NCBI RefSeq assembly: GCF_010119245.1
Contig: NZ_WNKG01000011.1
Coordinates: 124,001 to 188,000, forward strand
Source: Cyclobacterium salsum
Lineage (GTDB): Bacteria > Bacteroidota > Bacteroidia > Cytophagales > Cyclobacteriaceae
DNA length: 64,000 nt
Reading direction: 5' to 3'
Positions 37,854-48,200 of the stretch are shown here, in pieces (position 1 is the first letter of the stretch; every line of letters begins with the position of its first letter). Made by a program: the position numbers and the translations under genes. Below the pieces are notes generated by a model that ran no database searches, was not told the origin of the DNA, and was given only the letters and a program-made list of their open reading frames with translations.

Positions 37854-37911
37854 TGCTTTACTATTTTGCTTATCGCTTTATCGGATACCGATTCTTGTAT
37901 CCTTAATTATC

Positions 37912-38637
37912 TCAATTATCGTTTCGTTCTGTTGTGCTATCGCCTTTGCCCAGAGAATTATCCCCTTCCATCAGGTCGGGTCTTCTTTCTTTGGTTCGGC
38001 GTACCGATTCATCAAATCTCCAGGATTCGATGTTTGCCGCATGTCCTGACAGCAATACTTCAGGTACCTTCCAACCTTTGTAGGTCGCTGGCCGGGTATA
38101 AACCGGCGGTGCCAATAGGCCATCCTGAAAGGAATCTGTCAAGGCAGAAGTCTCGTCATTCAGAACTCCGGGGAGTAATCGAATGATGGCATCTGTCACT
38201 ACCGCAGCGGCTAACTCTCCTCCTGAAAGGACAAAATCACCTATGCTTACCTCTTTAGTGATCAAATGTTGACGAACCCGCTCATCTACTCCTTTATAAT
38301 GTCCGCAAAGAATGATTAAATTCTCCGTCAACGAAAGGGCGTTGGCCATGCCTTGATCGAAGGTTAGACCGTCCGGTGTCATGTAAATAACCTCGTCGTA
38401 GTCGCGTTCCTTTTTCAAGTCTTCGATGCATTTGGCGATGGGTTCTATCATCATCACCATGCCTGCACCACCCCCAAAGGCGTAATTGTCAACACTTTTC
38501 TGCTTCCCGATACCATATCCGCGCAAATCATGCACCTTTACGCTGGCCAGTCCTTTATCTTCCGCTCTTTTCAGAATGGAATGGGAAAAAGGCCCTTCCA
38601 GCAGTCCGGGCAAAACGGTGATGATATCAATCCGCAT
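37912..38637 (-). CDS. trmD: tRNA (guanine-37-N1)-methyltransferase
   Basis: A 241-residue SPOUT (knotted) methyltransferase that makes m1G37 and so prevents frameshifting. Blocks seen: [66 protein letters not shown] and the C-terminal [32 protein letters not shown] use the ATG at 38637 (MRIDIIT), which overlaps the rimM stop by a few bases; the frame extends to 38661 without family support. The C-terminal tail ([19 protein letters not shown]) is polar. Confidence 0.96.
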   Translation of the reverse strand: MRIDIITVLPGLLEGPFSHSILKRAEDKGLASVKVHDLRGYGIGKQKSVDNYAFGGGAGMVMMIEPIAKCIEDLKKERDYDEVIYMTPDGLTFDQGMANALSLTENLIILCGHYKGVDERVRQHLITKEVSIGDFVLSGGELAAAVVTDAIIRLLPGVLNDETSALTDSFQDGLLAPPVYTRPATYKGWKVPEVLLSGHAANIESWRFDESVRRTKERRPDLMEGDNSLGKGDSTTERNDN

Positions 38638-38638
38638 G

Positions 38639-39169
38639 TTAATCTTCCAAATAAATGTCAAGTAGGCCTTCCGGAAGCCTGCAGAAAACTTTTTTCTCTG
38701 CCTTATCTACCCCCTCCAGGATGCCATCCTGAATGGGTATTAATACCTCTTTGCCCTGGTAATCCATTCCGATCAGATCCTGTGTTTCCAGGTCATAGAT
38801 CACTTTGACCTCTCCCAATTCCCCCAGCTCCTCATCGATCACGGTATATCCCACCAATTCGTGGTAATAAAACTGATCTTCTTTCAAGTCCGGAAGAAGG
38901 GATAATGGGAGGAACAATGCGGCTCCTACCATAGGCTTCACCTGATCTACCTGGTCAAATTCTTCAAATTTGGCCAGAAATTTATTATTGGGTTGAGGCA
39001 CCATGTGCTCCAGCATAAAGGGTACCAGTCGGTTGCCCTTTTCCACGAAGACATGTTCCAACTCCTCATAATCCTCGGGAAAGTCTACATCCAGTACCAG
39101 CAATACCTCTCCATGCAATCCATGAACTTTGGCTATATGGCCCAATTGAAAGCAATTGTCTTTGTTCAT
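38639..39169 (-). CDS. rimM: Ribosome maturation factor RimM
   Basis: A 176-residue 30S assembly factor. The RimM N-terminal domain starts with [21 protein letters not shown], and the C-terminal PRC-barrel part has [36 protein letters not shown] and [20 protein letters not shown]. It sits in its usual place between rpsP and trmD, 14 nt after rpsP. Confidence 0.96.
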   Translation of the reverse strand: MNKDNCFQLGHIAKVHGLHGEVLLVLDVDFPEDYEELEHVFVEKGNRLVPFMLEHMVPQPNNKFLAKFEEFDQVDQVKPMVGAALFLPLSLLPDLKEDQFYYHELVGYTVIDEELGELGEVKVIYDLETQDLIGMDYQGKEVLIPIQDGILEGVDKAEKKVFCRLPEGLLDIYLED

Positions 39170-39183
39170 GGTCGGTGCTGGAT

Positions 39184-39822
39184 TTAGGCTTTTTCTTCGT
39201 CAGAAGCGGCCGCATCATCTGCAGGAGCTTCTCCTTCGTTTTCGGCGGGTGCTTCTGCTTTATCCTCGGCAGGAGCTTCGGCTTCACTTTCGGCCGGAGC
39301 CTCTTCCTGAGGTGCTGCTGCCGCTTTGGCTTCCGCTTCAGCCGCTTCGGCCGCTGCAATCGCGTCTTCTTCTCGTTTCTTAATGGCATCCAGTCGGGCC
39401 TGATTTTTGGCTGCTTCCGCTTCCAATGCCGCTTTCTTGGCATCATCTTTCGCAGACTGGATTTTATCCACCTTGCTGGCGATGTTTTTCTCTTTGGTTT
39501 CTAACCAGGCCTCAAATTTCTCATCGGCTTGTTCCTGGGAAATAGCTCCCTTCACCACCCCGATCTGCAAGTGCTTCTTCAGCATCACGCCCCGGTAGGA
39601 AAGCATGGCTTTTACCGTATCGGTAGGTTGTGCTCCATTCATCAACCATTTTAACGCACGGTCATTGTTGATTGCAATGGTAGCGGGGTCGGTATTTGGA
39701 TTGTACGACCCGATTTTTTCGATAAAGCGTCCATCTCGTGGAGCCCTAGCATCAGCAATTACTACATCGTAAATGGCCATTTTTCTACGACCCCTACGTG
39801 CTAATCTGATTTTTAATGCCAT
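39184..39822 (-). CDS. rpsP: 30S ribosomal protein S16 with long Ala/Glu-rich tail
   Basis: 212 residues from the ATG at 39822 (MALKIRLARRGRRKMAIYDVVIADARAPRDGRF). Residues 1-80 are normal S16. Residues about 80-150 are a charged helix that looks like a coiled coil (EEQADEKFEAWLETKEKNIASK, then many Ala/Glu/Lys). The last 60 residues are low-complexity Ala, Glu and Pro with repeats of the type EAPAE. Such extensions are common in Bacteroidota S16 and their role is unknown. First gene of the rpsP-rimM-trmD-rplS operon. Confidence 0.95.
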   Translation of the reverse strand: MALKIRLARRGRRKMAIYDVVIADARAPRDGRFIEKIGSYNPNTDPATIAINNDRALKWLMNGAQPTDTVKAMLSYRGVMLKKHLQIGVVKGAISQEQADEKFEAWLETKEKNIASKVDKIQSAKDDAKKAALEAEAAKNQARLDAIKKREEDAIAAAEAAEAEAKAAAAPQEEAPAESEAEAPAEDKAEAPAENEGEAPADDAAASDEEKA

Positions 39823-39878
39823 AATATTTTGACTTTTAGTGAATTGATGGATCCCGTCCATCGATATTTTTTGGACTG

Positions 39879-39886
39879 CAAAGATA
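39879..39886 (-). promoter_or_regulatory. -7 element of the rpsP operon
   Basis: On the reverse strand the sequence is TATCTTTG, an exact TAnnTTTG box, 57 nt before the rpsP ATG. A TTC replaces the -33 TTG at about 18 nt upstream. Assignment rests on the Bacteroidota consensus. Confidence 0.6.
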
Positions 39887-40054
39887 AAACATTAAAATCA
39901 AAAAGAAGAATATGCCTCTCTTTTATTTGTGAAATAGTAAAATTATGGTTTAAATTGCGATGTTTTTCGGAGGCCTGCTCGATTAAGCAGCCCCAAAAAA
40001 CACCCATTAACAGGTTTACAAAAGGTAAATCTTACTCTTTCCTCAAGTTTAAAT

Positions 40055-40126
40055 GGCCTCGTAGTTCAATGGATAGAATAGAAGTTTCCTAAACTTTAGA
40101 TACAGGTTCGATTCCTGTCGAGGCTA
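40055..40126 (+). tRNA. tRNA-Arg (anticodon CCU)
   Basis: A complete 72-nt cloverleaf: acceptor GGCCTCG with CGAGGCT (one G-T pair), D arm GTTC/GAAT, anticodon stem GAAGT/ACTTT with loop TTCCTAA (anticodon CCT), T arm ACAGG-TTCGATT-CCTGT, discriminator A. CCA is not encoded. The tRNA reads AGG. A terminator follows at once. Confidence 0.93.
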
Positions 40127-40127
40127 C

Positions 40128-40170
40128 AAAAAACCCCTTATACAAGCTGTATTTGGGGTTTTTTATTTTT
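40128..40170 (+). terminator. Terminator after tRNA-Arg
   Basis: AAAAAACCCC and GGGGTTTTTT pair around a 17-nt loop, followed by T-rich sequence. Part of the loop (AAGCTGTATTT) is also complementary to AAATACAGCTT about 35 nt downstream. Confidence 0.82.
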
Positions 40171-41222
<1,052 letters not shown>

Positions 41223-41233
41223 TTTAAGTTGAT

Positions 41234-41713
41234 TTATGCCAAACAGGAAAGCATTCGGAATGGTAGCTCCAAGCGACTGATGGTCAATTTTTCTTGGCTG
41301 CATTGGTCGTAGATGTTTGTAATTGTTTGGTAGAACCTTCTTTCACCGGCTAGTATCTCACGGATACGTTCCAGTAGTTCATCAAAGTAGTCTTTGCCAA
41401 AAAGCGCTGAACCTTGCTTTAGACGCTGATCCTCCAGGACAAAGCCTTTGATATTGTATTCCCGCAATGCCTTAGTAGCCCATATACGGAACTGCGTAAC
41501 TCGTTGAGACTTCAATCGATAGCCTACCGAAATGATTACGTCCAGGTTGTAATATTTTACGGTATTTTCCTCCGTTTTGTCCATAATAGCCCCATGTGGA
41601 CTGGTGGTTCGGAAATCCCGAACTACCACTTCTTCGTCCAATTCTCCTCCCTCAAATACATTCTTGATGTGTTCTGATATGGTGGACTTGGCTTTTTTAA
41701 ATAACTCCTGCAT
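41234..41713 (-). pseudogene. RhuM-family protein remnant, truncated at both ends
   Basis: 159 codons that match the middle of RhuM-like proteins (normally about 330 residues): MQELFKKAKSTISEHIKNVFEGGELDEE, KYYNLDVIISVGYRLKSQRVTQFRIWATKALREYNIKGF and YFDELLERIREILAGERRFYQ. In the codons before the ATG the reading frame still encodes VEEWLTQKG, part of the family N-terminus, but a stop codon lies in frame nine codons upstream of this. After NIYDQCSQ the family sequence is lost and the frame stops, so the C-terminal half is missing. RhuM genes are accessory genes often found in islands; their function is unclear. Confidence 0.75.
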
Positions 41714-41821
41714 ACCCTTTTGGGTAAGCCATTCTTCAACTAATACGCTGAATTAAGAAGCGCACCCTACACCAATTTTAAGGCTAAATTTACCCAGAAA
41801 TAAAGTGGACCTGTTAATAGC

Positions 41822-41855
41822 ATATGTTCATATTTATATATCTAAATGAACATAT
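41822..41855. promoter_or_regulatory. Inverted repeat, possible operator
   Basis: ATATGTTCAT and ATGAACATAT, 10-bp perfect arms with a 14-bp spacer, about 110 nt upstream of the RhuM remnant. It looks like a binding site for a dimeric regulator. No partner gene is adjacent. Confidence 0.4.
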
Positions 41856-41974
41856 TTAAATTTTCAGTACATATATTAAATCGGTCTGTCAACCTGAGTT
41901 CGATTTTAATAGGTCGCAATTTGCTTCGTTTGACCGGTTTTGAACTTGATTCCGGGCTTTTTGAAAAAAGTGTT

Positions 41975-42273
41975 CAACCCACTCTGGGGTTGCTGGAAGG
42001 ATAGATTGGCTCCTAAACCCCGGGTTTCGCCCGGAGTTATTATTGTTGAAGCCCTGCAGGCTTCGAAGTCGAATAGGAGCTTTTTTCTTGAGAAGTGATC
42101 TGGAACCTCATTATAACCTAATTGGACTAACGGAAAAAAACGCTATAAATGCCAATTTAGGCTGCTGATGATTCACTCAGTAAAAGCAGGCCTGAAGGGC
42201 CTGAACAACAATAACCGTGGGTGCAACCCGCGGAAAGCTAACAAAAACAAACCTCCAACCCCGGACGGGGTTG
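41975..42273. repeat. Cluster of GC-rich REP-like hairpins
   Basis: Six short, mostly perfect stem-loops within 300 bases: CAACCC/GGGTTG (41975-41992), AACCCCGGG/CCCGGAGTT with one mismatch (42016-42038), GAAGCC/GGCTTC (42048-42064), CAGGCC/GGCCTG (42187-42203), CCGTGGGT/ACCCGCGG (42215-42233) and CAACCCC/GGGGTTG (42256-42273). They lie in an otherwise AT-rich gap of 760 bases (41714-42473) without genes. The style resembles REP/BIME elements that in Cytophagales spread with RAYT (IS200-like) transposases; no transposase is in the window. Confidence 0.6.
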
Positions 42274-42473
42274 AACCTTTTTACGGAAAATAGATCGAAC
42301 TTAGGTTGTCAAGTACCTGACGCCAACTTCTTCGGCTTTAGTTTGACTACCAGATTTTCAGACAACCCCAATTCTCACATAAAGAAGTTGGACATTTGTT
42401 CAACCAGGGCAACATACTATCAACTACGGCACCTATCCGGATTTTTTTCCATTTGAAGGCCAAGCTTCCAATA

Positions 42474-43256
42474 TCAGCCCTTCCCCAACCACTTCAACAA
42501 GGTATTGTACCTCCTGGACCAGGAGCGCTGAAATCGTAGCGGGCCCCTGAGCTCCCTTTCAAAAAAATCCATGTGTTTGGCATTCAAATAATCTATTCGC
42601 TCTCGCTTTTTCCGGCCGGTTCCCGTCTTTTTCCTTTTGCTATCCGGTGTCATCCGGTAATAAAAACCTACAAAGGGTAGCTGTACCACTTCCCCTCCAT
42701 TTTTGAGCATCTTGATCCAAAACTCCCAATCTTCCCGCCCCATGTGCATGTCTTCCGAAAAACCGCCCACTGCCAATGCATCTGCTTTCCGGAAAAGGGC
42801 AGCCACAAAAATCATATTGTCCCTGGCCAGGGCCCGAAGGCTAAAAGGTTTTAATTTCCAGGGTTTCTGCCGTGCTTCGGAAAACTTTACTGCCCGGCAA
42901 TACACTACTTTCACCCCGGGATCCTGATGGAGCACAGACACGCCTTGTGCAATATAATCCGGAGAAATTTTATCGTCCCCATCCAGCGGTAGCAGTATGC
43001 CACCCCTGGCGGCCTGTATCCCGGTATTACGGGCCTTGGCTACCCCTGCATTTGCCTGGTCTATGACGCTGATTTCCGGATTTTGCTTCTCCAGATCCAG
43101 GGCTGTTTCCAGGGAACTATCGGTGGAACCGTCATTAACGATCAGAATCTCCAGCGGGCGGTAAGTGGATGCCAATACCGACTGCACGGTCTCTGCCAGG
43201 TACTTTCCCTGATTATAGCAGGGAATAACGACGGAAACCAAGCCCTCCCTGCTCAT
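42474..43256 (-). CDS. Glycosyltransferase family 2
   Basis: A 260-residue GT-A fold glycosyltransferase. The N-terminal SVVIPCYNQGKYLAETVQSVLAS, the nucleotide-binding LIVNDGSTDSS and the metal-binding DGDD (in LLPLDGDDKISPDYI) are present; GREDWEFWIKML provides the ED-type catalytic region. No membrane segment. It overlaps the end of the FkbM methyltransferase gene by 1 nt, so the two are co-transcribed and probably act on the same surface glycan or lipid-linked sugar. Confidence 0.9.
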   Translation of the reverse strand: MSREGLVSVVIPCYNQGKYLAETVQSVLASTYRPLEILIVNDGSTDSSLETALDLEKQNPEISVIDQANAGVAKARNTGIQAARGGILLPLDGDDKISPDYIAQGVSVLHQDPGVKVVYCRAVKFSEARQKPWKLKPFSLRALARDNMIFVAALFRKADALAVGGFSEDMHMGREDWEFWIKMLKNGGEVVQLPFVGFYYRMTPDSKRKKTGTGRKKRERIDYLNAKHMDFFERELRGPLRFQRSWSRRYNTLLKWLGKG

Positions 43257-44083
43257 TAAAAAAACGTTTTATAAATCTCCGCAGTCTTTTTTAAGGCCAG
43301 GGTATTGGGCCCGAACTTCCGGGTACCGTAGCCATTTTCCTGCAAGAGTGCCAGGCAGGCAACGTAATCAACTTCATTCAAACCCACGTTTTCGAAAACA
43401 ATCGCCTCGGGGTTTGTACGTGGCAGGTCAAAAATCCGGATCACTTCCAGGTCATAGCCCTCTGCATCGATTTGCAAAAGATCAATTTTACGAATGTCAT
43501 ACCGCTTCATCAGGGTTTGCGGAGCAATTACTTCTACCTCTTCCTTACTGATCCACCGATCTTTATCCTTGGGGATCGCTATCCCAAATTTCGAACAATT
43601 GGCAGCAACGATACCTTCCTCAAATGCCTTTTCGATTTTTTCCCTGGAAAAAGAAGTCAATCCGGTCGCCCAGCGCATATCGGAAAAGCCAATTTTATAA
43701 ATGTCCTGTGTGCCGTCCTTTTCACCGATGGCAGCGCATAGGGGGCTTATCCCCTTATTTTTGGCATAAATTTTCTTCAAAAACCGATGATAGACCTCCG
43801 GCTGAGGCTCAAGCAAAACCCCGTTCCACCCATCCCTTTTGATGAATTTGTGGATTGGATCGTGGGTGATGCCGTCGTTTGCCCCAATTTGAACGACGGT
43901 AAAATCACCTTTTTTTGAAAGCGAATAACGGCTCAGAAAATCACTCAAACTTCCCTTACCGGGGTTATACAGATACTTGTAAAAACCAATAAACGCCGGA
44001 TGATTCGACGCGCTTAATTGAAATCGCAGGGCCTTCCATTGGCTTTGAAATTTTCTCTTAAGAGGCAAAAATAGTGATTGCAT
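43256..44083 (-). CDS. FkbM-family methyltransferase
   Basis: A 275-residue SAM-dependent methyltransferase. Motif I is VVQIGANDGITHDP, with LLEPQPEVY following; LLQIDAEGYDLEVIR is the FkbM signature. Such enzymes O-methylate sugars or lipids. I use the ATG at 44083 (MQSLFLPLKRK); a TTG start five codons upstream lies inside a possible -7 box (TAGGTTTG, 44096-44103). It forms a pair with the GT2 gene downstream; both look like modification genes for a surface polymer. Confidence 0.85.
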   Translation of the reverse strand: MQSLFLPLKRKFQSQWKALRFQLSASNHPAFIGFYKYLYNPGKGSLSDFLSRYSLSKKGDFTVVQIGANDGITHDPIHKFIKRDGWNGVLLEPQPEVYHRFLKKIYAKNKGISPLCAAIGEKDGTQDIYKIGFSDMRWATGLTSFSREKIEKAFEEGIVAANCSKFGIAIPKDKDRWISKEEVEVIAPQTLMKRYDIRKIDLLQIDAEGYDLEVIRIFDLPRTNPEAIVFENVGLNEVDYVACLALLQENGYGTRKFGPNTLALKKTAEIYKTFF

Positions 44084-44162
44084 AATCTTTTTGTTCAAAC
44101 CTATTATTCCCTGCTGATGTTGTAGCCTCCTACTATATCATCGAAAGACTACTTTAACCAGT

Positions 44163-45191
44163 TTAAAGCAGTCCCCTGAATTGCTGCAAGAAACGGATAT
44201 CGTTTTCAGTAAATAACCTCAGATCATTGATCTGGTACTTGAGCATGGCAATCCGCTCAATGCCCATACCAAAGGCAAATCCGGTGTATTTTTCGGAATC
44301 GATCCCACAATTTTCCAACACATTGGGGTCCACCATTCCGGATCCTCCGATCTCTACCCAACCGGTCCCCTTACAGATATTACAGCCTTTTCCGCCGCAT
44401 AGCTGGCAGGAGATGTCTATCTCTGCGCTGGGTTCCGTAAAAGGAAAAAAGGAGGGCCGGAACCGTACCTGCGTTTGCTTGCCAAACATTTCTTTTGCGA
44501 AATGATACAAGGTCTGCTTCAGGTTAGCAAAACTCACATTCTCATCTACGTACAGGCCTTCTACCTGGTGAAAAATACAATGCGCCCTGGCAGAAATGGC
44601 CTCATTCCGAAACACCCTGCCGGGTGACAGGGTACGAATGGGGGGCTTTTCATTTTCCATAACCCGCACCTGTACGGAAGAGGTATGGGTCCGCAAGGCA
44701 ATGTCGGGATTTTTCTCTATAAAGAACGTATCCTGCATTTCCCTTGCCGGGTGATTTTCAGGGAAATTCAGGGCCGTAAAATTGTGCCAGTCATCCTCTA
44801 TTTCAGGGCCTTCGGAAAGGTTAAAGCCTATCCGTTCGAATATCTCCACGATTCGTTGCCGGGTAGCGGTTAGGGGGTGAATCCCACCTATCGGCCAGGT
44901 GGTGGGCGGAAGGGTTAGGTCCGGTAAGGGTCCGGTCTTTTGCTGCCGACTCGTATTGACCGCTTCGATCAATTGTTTGAATTTCTCTTCTGCCAGTTGC
45001 TTTACTTCATTGACTTGTTGCCCGTATTCCTTTTTTTGCTCATTAGGGATGGATTTCATATCCGCAAACAGCGCAGCTACCACACTTTTCTTACTGATAA
45101 ACCGCATCCGGTAGGCTTCTAGCTCCTCCGCAGATTTGGCATTGGCAGCAGCAATTTCAGCTTTAATCTGGTCTATTTTCTGGCTTTGCAT
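44163..45191 (-). CDS. pheS: Phenylalanine-tRNA ligase alpha subunit
   Basis: A 342-residue class II aminoacyl-tRNA synthetase subunit. N-terminal coiled coil (residues about 1-85) for tRNA binding, then the catalytic core with motif 2 (VFRNEAISARAHCIFHQVEGL) and motif 3 (GFAFGMGIERIAMLKY). The zinc-like Cys cluster CQLCGGKGCNICKGTGW sits between them. I use the ATG at 45191; the in-frame TTG two codons upstream is less likely. pheT is not adjacent, as in many Bacteroidota. Confidence 0.96.
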   Translation of the reverse strand: MQSQKIDQIKAEIAAANAKSAEELEAYRMRFISKKSVVAALFADMKSIPNEQKKEYGQQVNEVKQLAEEKFKQLIEAVNTSRQQKTGPLPDLTLPPTTWPIGGIHPLTATRQRIVEIFERIGFNLSEGPEIEDDWHNFTALNFPENHPAREMQDTFFIEKNPDIALRTHTSSVQVRVMENEKPPIRTLSPGRVFRNEAISARAHCIFHQVEGLYVDENVSFANLKQTLYHFAKEMFGKQTQVRFRPSFFPFTEPSAEIDISCQLCGGKGCNICKGTGWVEIGGSGMVDPNVLENCGIDSEKYTGFAFGMGIERIAMLKYQINDLRLFTENDIRFLQQFRGLL

Positions 45192-45266
45192 GGGCAATTG
45201 GTCTTTTTAAGGTCACAAATCTATAATAAATTATTGATGCCACCTACCTTTTAAATAGGGAAAGGC

Positions 45267-48200
45267 TCATTCCTCATTTTCAAAGCCTTCCTCTTCTTCC
45301 TCTTTTGCAGGAATTCGAGGCTGCATCAAGCCAGAACTCCCCATCAATCCGGAAAAGGTAGCCTTCCACATGTAATTAAAGACAAACTTATAGGGTGTAC
45401 GCTCCTTGTATATGGGCGATGATACCAGTCGTTTAAATAAGGGCCGGGGATTATTTTTTCGCATGGCCAGTGCATTGATCACAAAGGTAAGGATGCCCTT
45501 TCGGCCCCCCGCCCTTTTGAGCGTACGTTCCTCCAGTAACCGGACTTTTAAATCATTGTATTTCAGCGTCATTTCTCCAATGGCATGCTCTTGATCGGCG
45601 GTAAAATGCCATTCTCCTTCCCGAATCTTGCCCCTTTCGACCGTGACAAAGGCATTGGACTCCAATATGGAATTGATAACCGGCAGTTCAAAAGAACCTA
45701 CGCTCGCCTCCACTGCAATGGGATAGGGAGGAGTAAACTTCATGGAAAGACTCACATCCAAATCCGCCGCGTCATTGATCAGAAAGGAGGCTTTAACAAT
45801 GGCCTCTTCTCGTTCCTGATCCATTTTCCCCATACTAAAGGGATACATGAGCCCCTCCATCCGGCTAAAATTGATTTCCCCGGGAACCATTCCTTTCTCC
45901 GGAAACTCCCTGTAGCGAAGTCGCCCGTCCGTCACGAGCAAGGTATCCAAAACCATCACCATACTCATGGCATCCATTACTTGTTGCGGCATTGGCTTCA
46001 CCACGGTGGTATCCTCAGGAATTCGTTTGTCACGGAATATTTCCACATGGGGGGAATAGACGGTCATGGACCGGGCGACTAACTTTTCTTCTGCAATAAA
46101 TTTTCCTGCATCCAACCCATCTACCACTACCTGCGGGATGTACAACTCTGCGACATCGGTTTGCGTTCCTACCTCTCGGGTATATGCGTACCTTCCTGAT
46201 TTCGGAAAAAACCGGATATCATTGAGAACAAGTTGATTAGAAGAAATCAGCACCTGCCCTATCTGCAGCCGGTTCAGGCTGTCTGGCAGGTCAAGCTCGT
46301 AGTCTTTTAGTTCAAATTGGAAGTCATTACTAAAAAAGAATTCGGAACTGATGGTTTGATTCTGAGTGAAATCAAAATTAAGATCACTGAGTATTAAACT
46401 CAGATTTTCAAACGCCGTCACCTTGGTGGTATCTGCTTTATTAATTAGGGCAAGTTTCCCTCCGGAGAGGTTGAAATCCCTGATCAGCAGGCTTTCAAGG
46501 ATTTTTTGCACCACTTCTTTCTCTTTTTCTGGTTGCAGTAGGGTCAGGGTTTCGTCTTCGTCCAGGTAGATGCTTACATCCGGATCGCTGAATTGAAGAA
46601 GGGATACATCCAGGCTGCCGGTGCGTTGGAAGCTCTGCAATGATCGGGTATTGATGGTAACCCTGGGAACGCTAGCCCTCACCACTGGTACCCCTTTAAT
46701 CCCTGAAATCTGACTGGGATCAATGCGGAGGTTGTCCACTAAAATCTCTTCATCTCCGGAATCAAAGCCAATTTTGGAGAAAGTCAGCGTATGGATACTG
46801 TCTTTTAGTGCCAGGGAAAAATCGTCCACTTCCAGACTGACATTGGAGAAAAAACTGGCAATATCTCCCTCCGAAAGACGTGCTGAATCCAATAAAAAAG
46901 CGGCAATGGATAGATTAATCCCCGTTTTTATCAAATCCAGGTCTTTCCCCTCCTGGTAATACGCCACGTTAAAGGAAGCATTGGAAGTAAGAATGGAATC
47001 TATCCGAATGACATCTATCCGTTTAGGCAGTTTCCGTCCCGCAGGCTTTTCCTCCTCCGGTTCTGCCTCGGTTTCCTCCTCGCCATAATCGCGGTTAATT
47101 GACAGCTTAACACCGGCATCGGTGAGCTTTAACTCCGAAAGCGACAGGGTATTATCAAATAAAAAGGCCTCTAGATCCACTCCACGAAAGCTAAGCTCGG
47201 GAATGGTCGCTGCTATGCTTACTTTGGAATCCAGGTACCGATTTGGATTCAGCCGGACATTAAACGTGTTGATTTCTTCCGTGGCAGAATTGAAGGTAAT
47301 ACGTTCGGCAACGATACTGTATTTCCCATTGGCAATATTAAACAGGTAATTGTTCAGGTTGACATCCACTTCCTCTGCAAAGAGGGTTTGGTTTTCGGCC
47401 GGATCTACCTTTTCATCCAGGTAAAAATTTCGGATGTTGACCTCAATGTCTTTTTCTGCAAAAGTACGAAAACGCTCATTGGCAAAGTTATCATACACAA
47501 AAGACCCTTCGCTGATACTCAGCGAATCAATGCTTACCACTTCGAAGTAATTGGTGATCAGGTTTAGAATATCTCCACGCTCCAGTTTAGCCTGCTCTTC
47601 CTCTCCAGATGGAATGTATTTGGTCCATTGGATATTGGGGCTAGGAATATCGATGTGGTTAATGAATAACTTTTCCTGAAAATAGGCCTGATTGATGTCC
47701 ACCCCGCTGGCTAAAAATTCAGGAATGGTAATGTCCAGAACGGTTGTTCTGCCATACCGGTCCAGTAGTTGTAGCACTTCTTCCGGCGAATGGGGCTGCA
47801 AGCGGAACCCATTGATCATCAATTCCTCCCTTTTGGTATCTATGCGGATTTTATCAGCGGAAAACAAGTGCAGGTTATCGGAAAGCTTGAGGGCATAATC
47901 TTCGATTTCTAATTGCAGGTTTTCGGCCAGAAAAATTCTGGAAGACGAATCCATTAACTGCTGTTCATCCAACTGAAAATTTTCCAGGACAAAATCAATT
48001 TTTCCAAAGGAAAGGCTGTCCTGTCGAAGTCTCAGGTGGTTGTCCAGCACCAGACTACCTTCTTGCATTTCCAATCGCTGAATATAAATTGCGTTTAAAA
48101 ACCCCTTGGTCAACTGCTGCAGTGAGGCCAGTTGGGTGCTTCGTTCAGGCTTTTCAGAATTGCCCAGGATATCTTTAATCACTACATCCGGCGAACGAAT

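Noticed and set aside
42217-42456. 79-codon open frame in the REP cluster
   Set aside because: It runs through the hairpins, has no family resemblance and no plausible start context.
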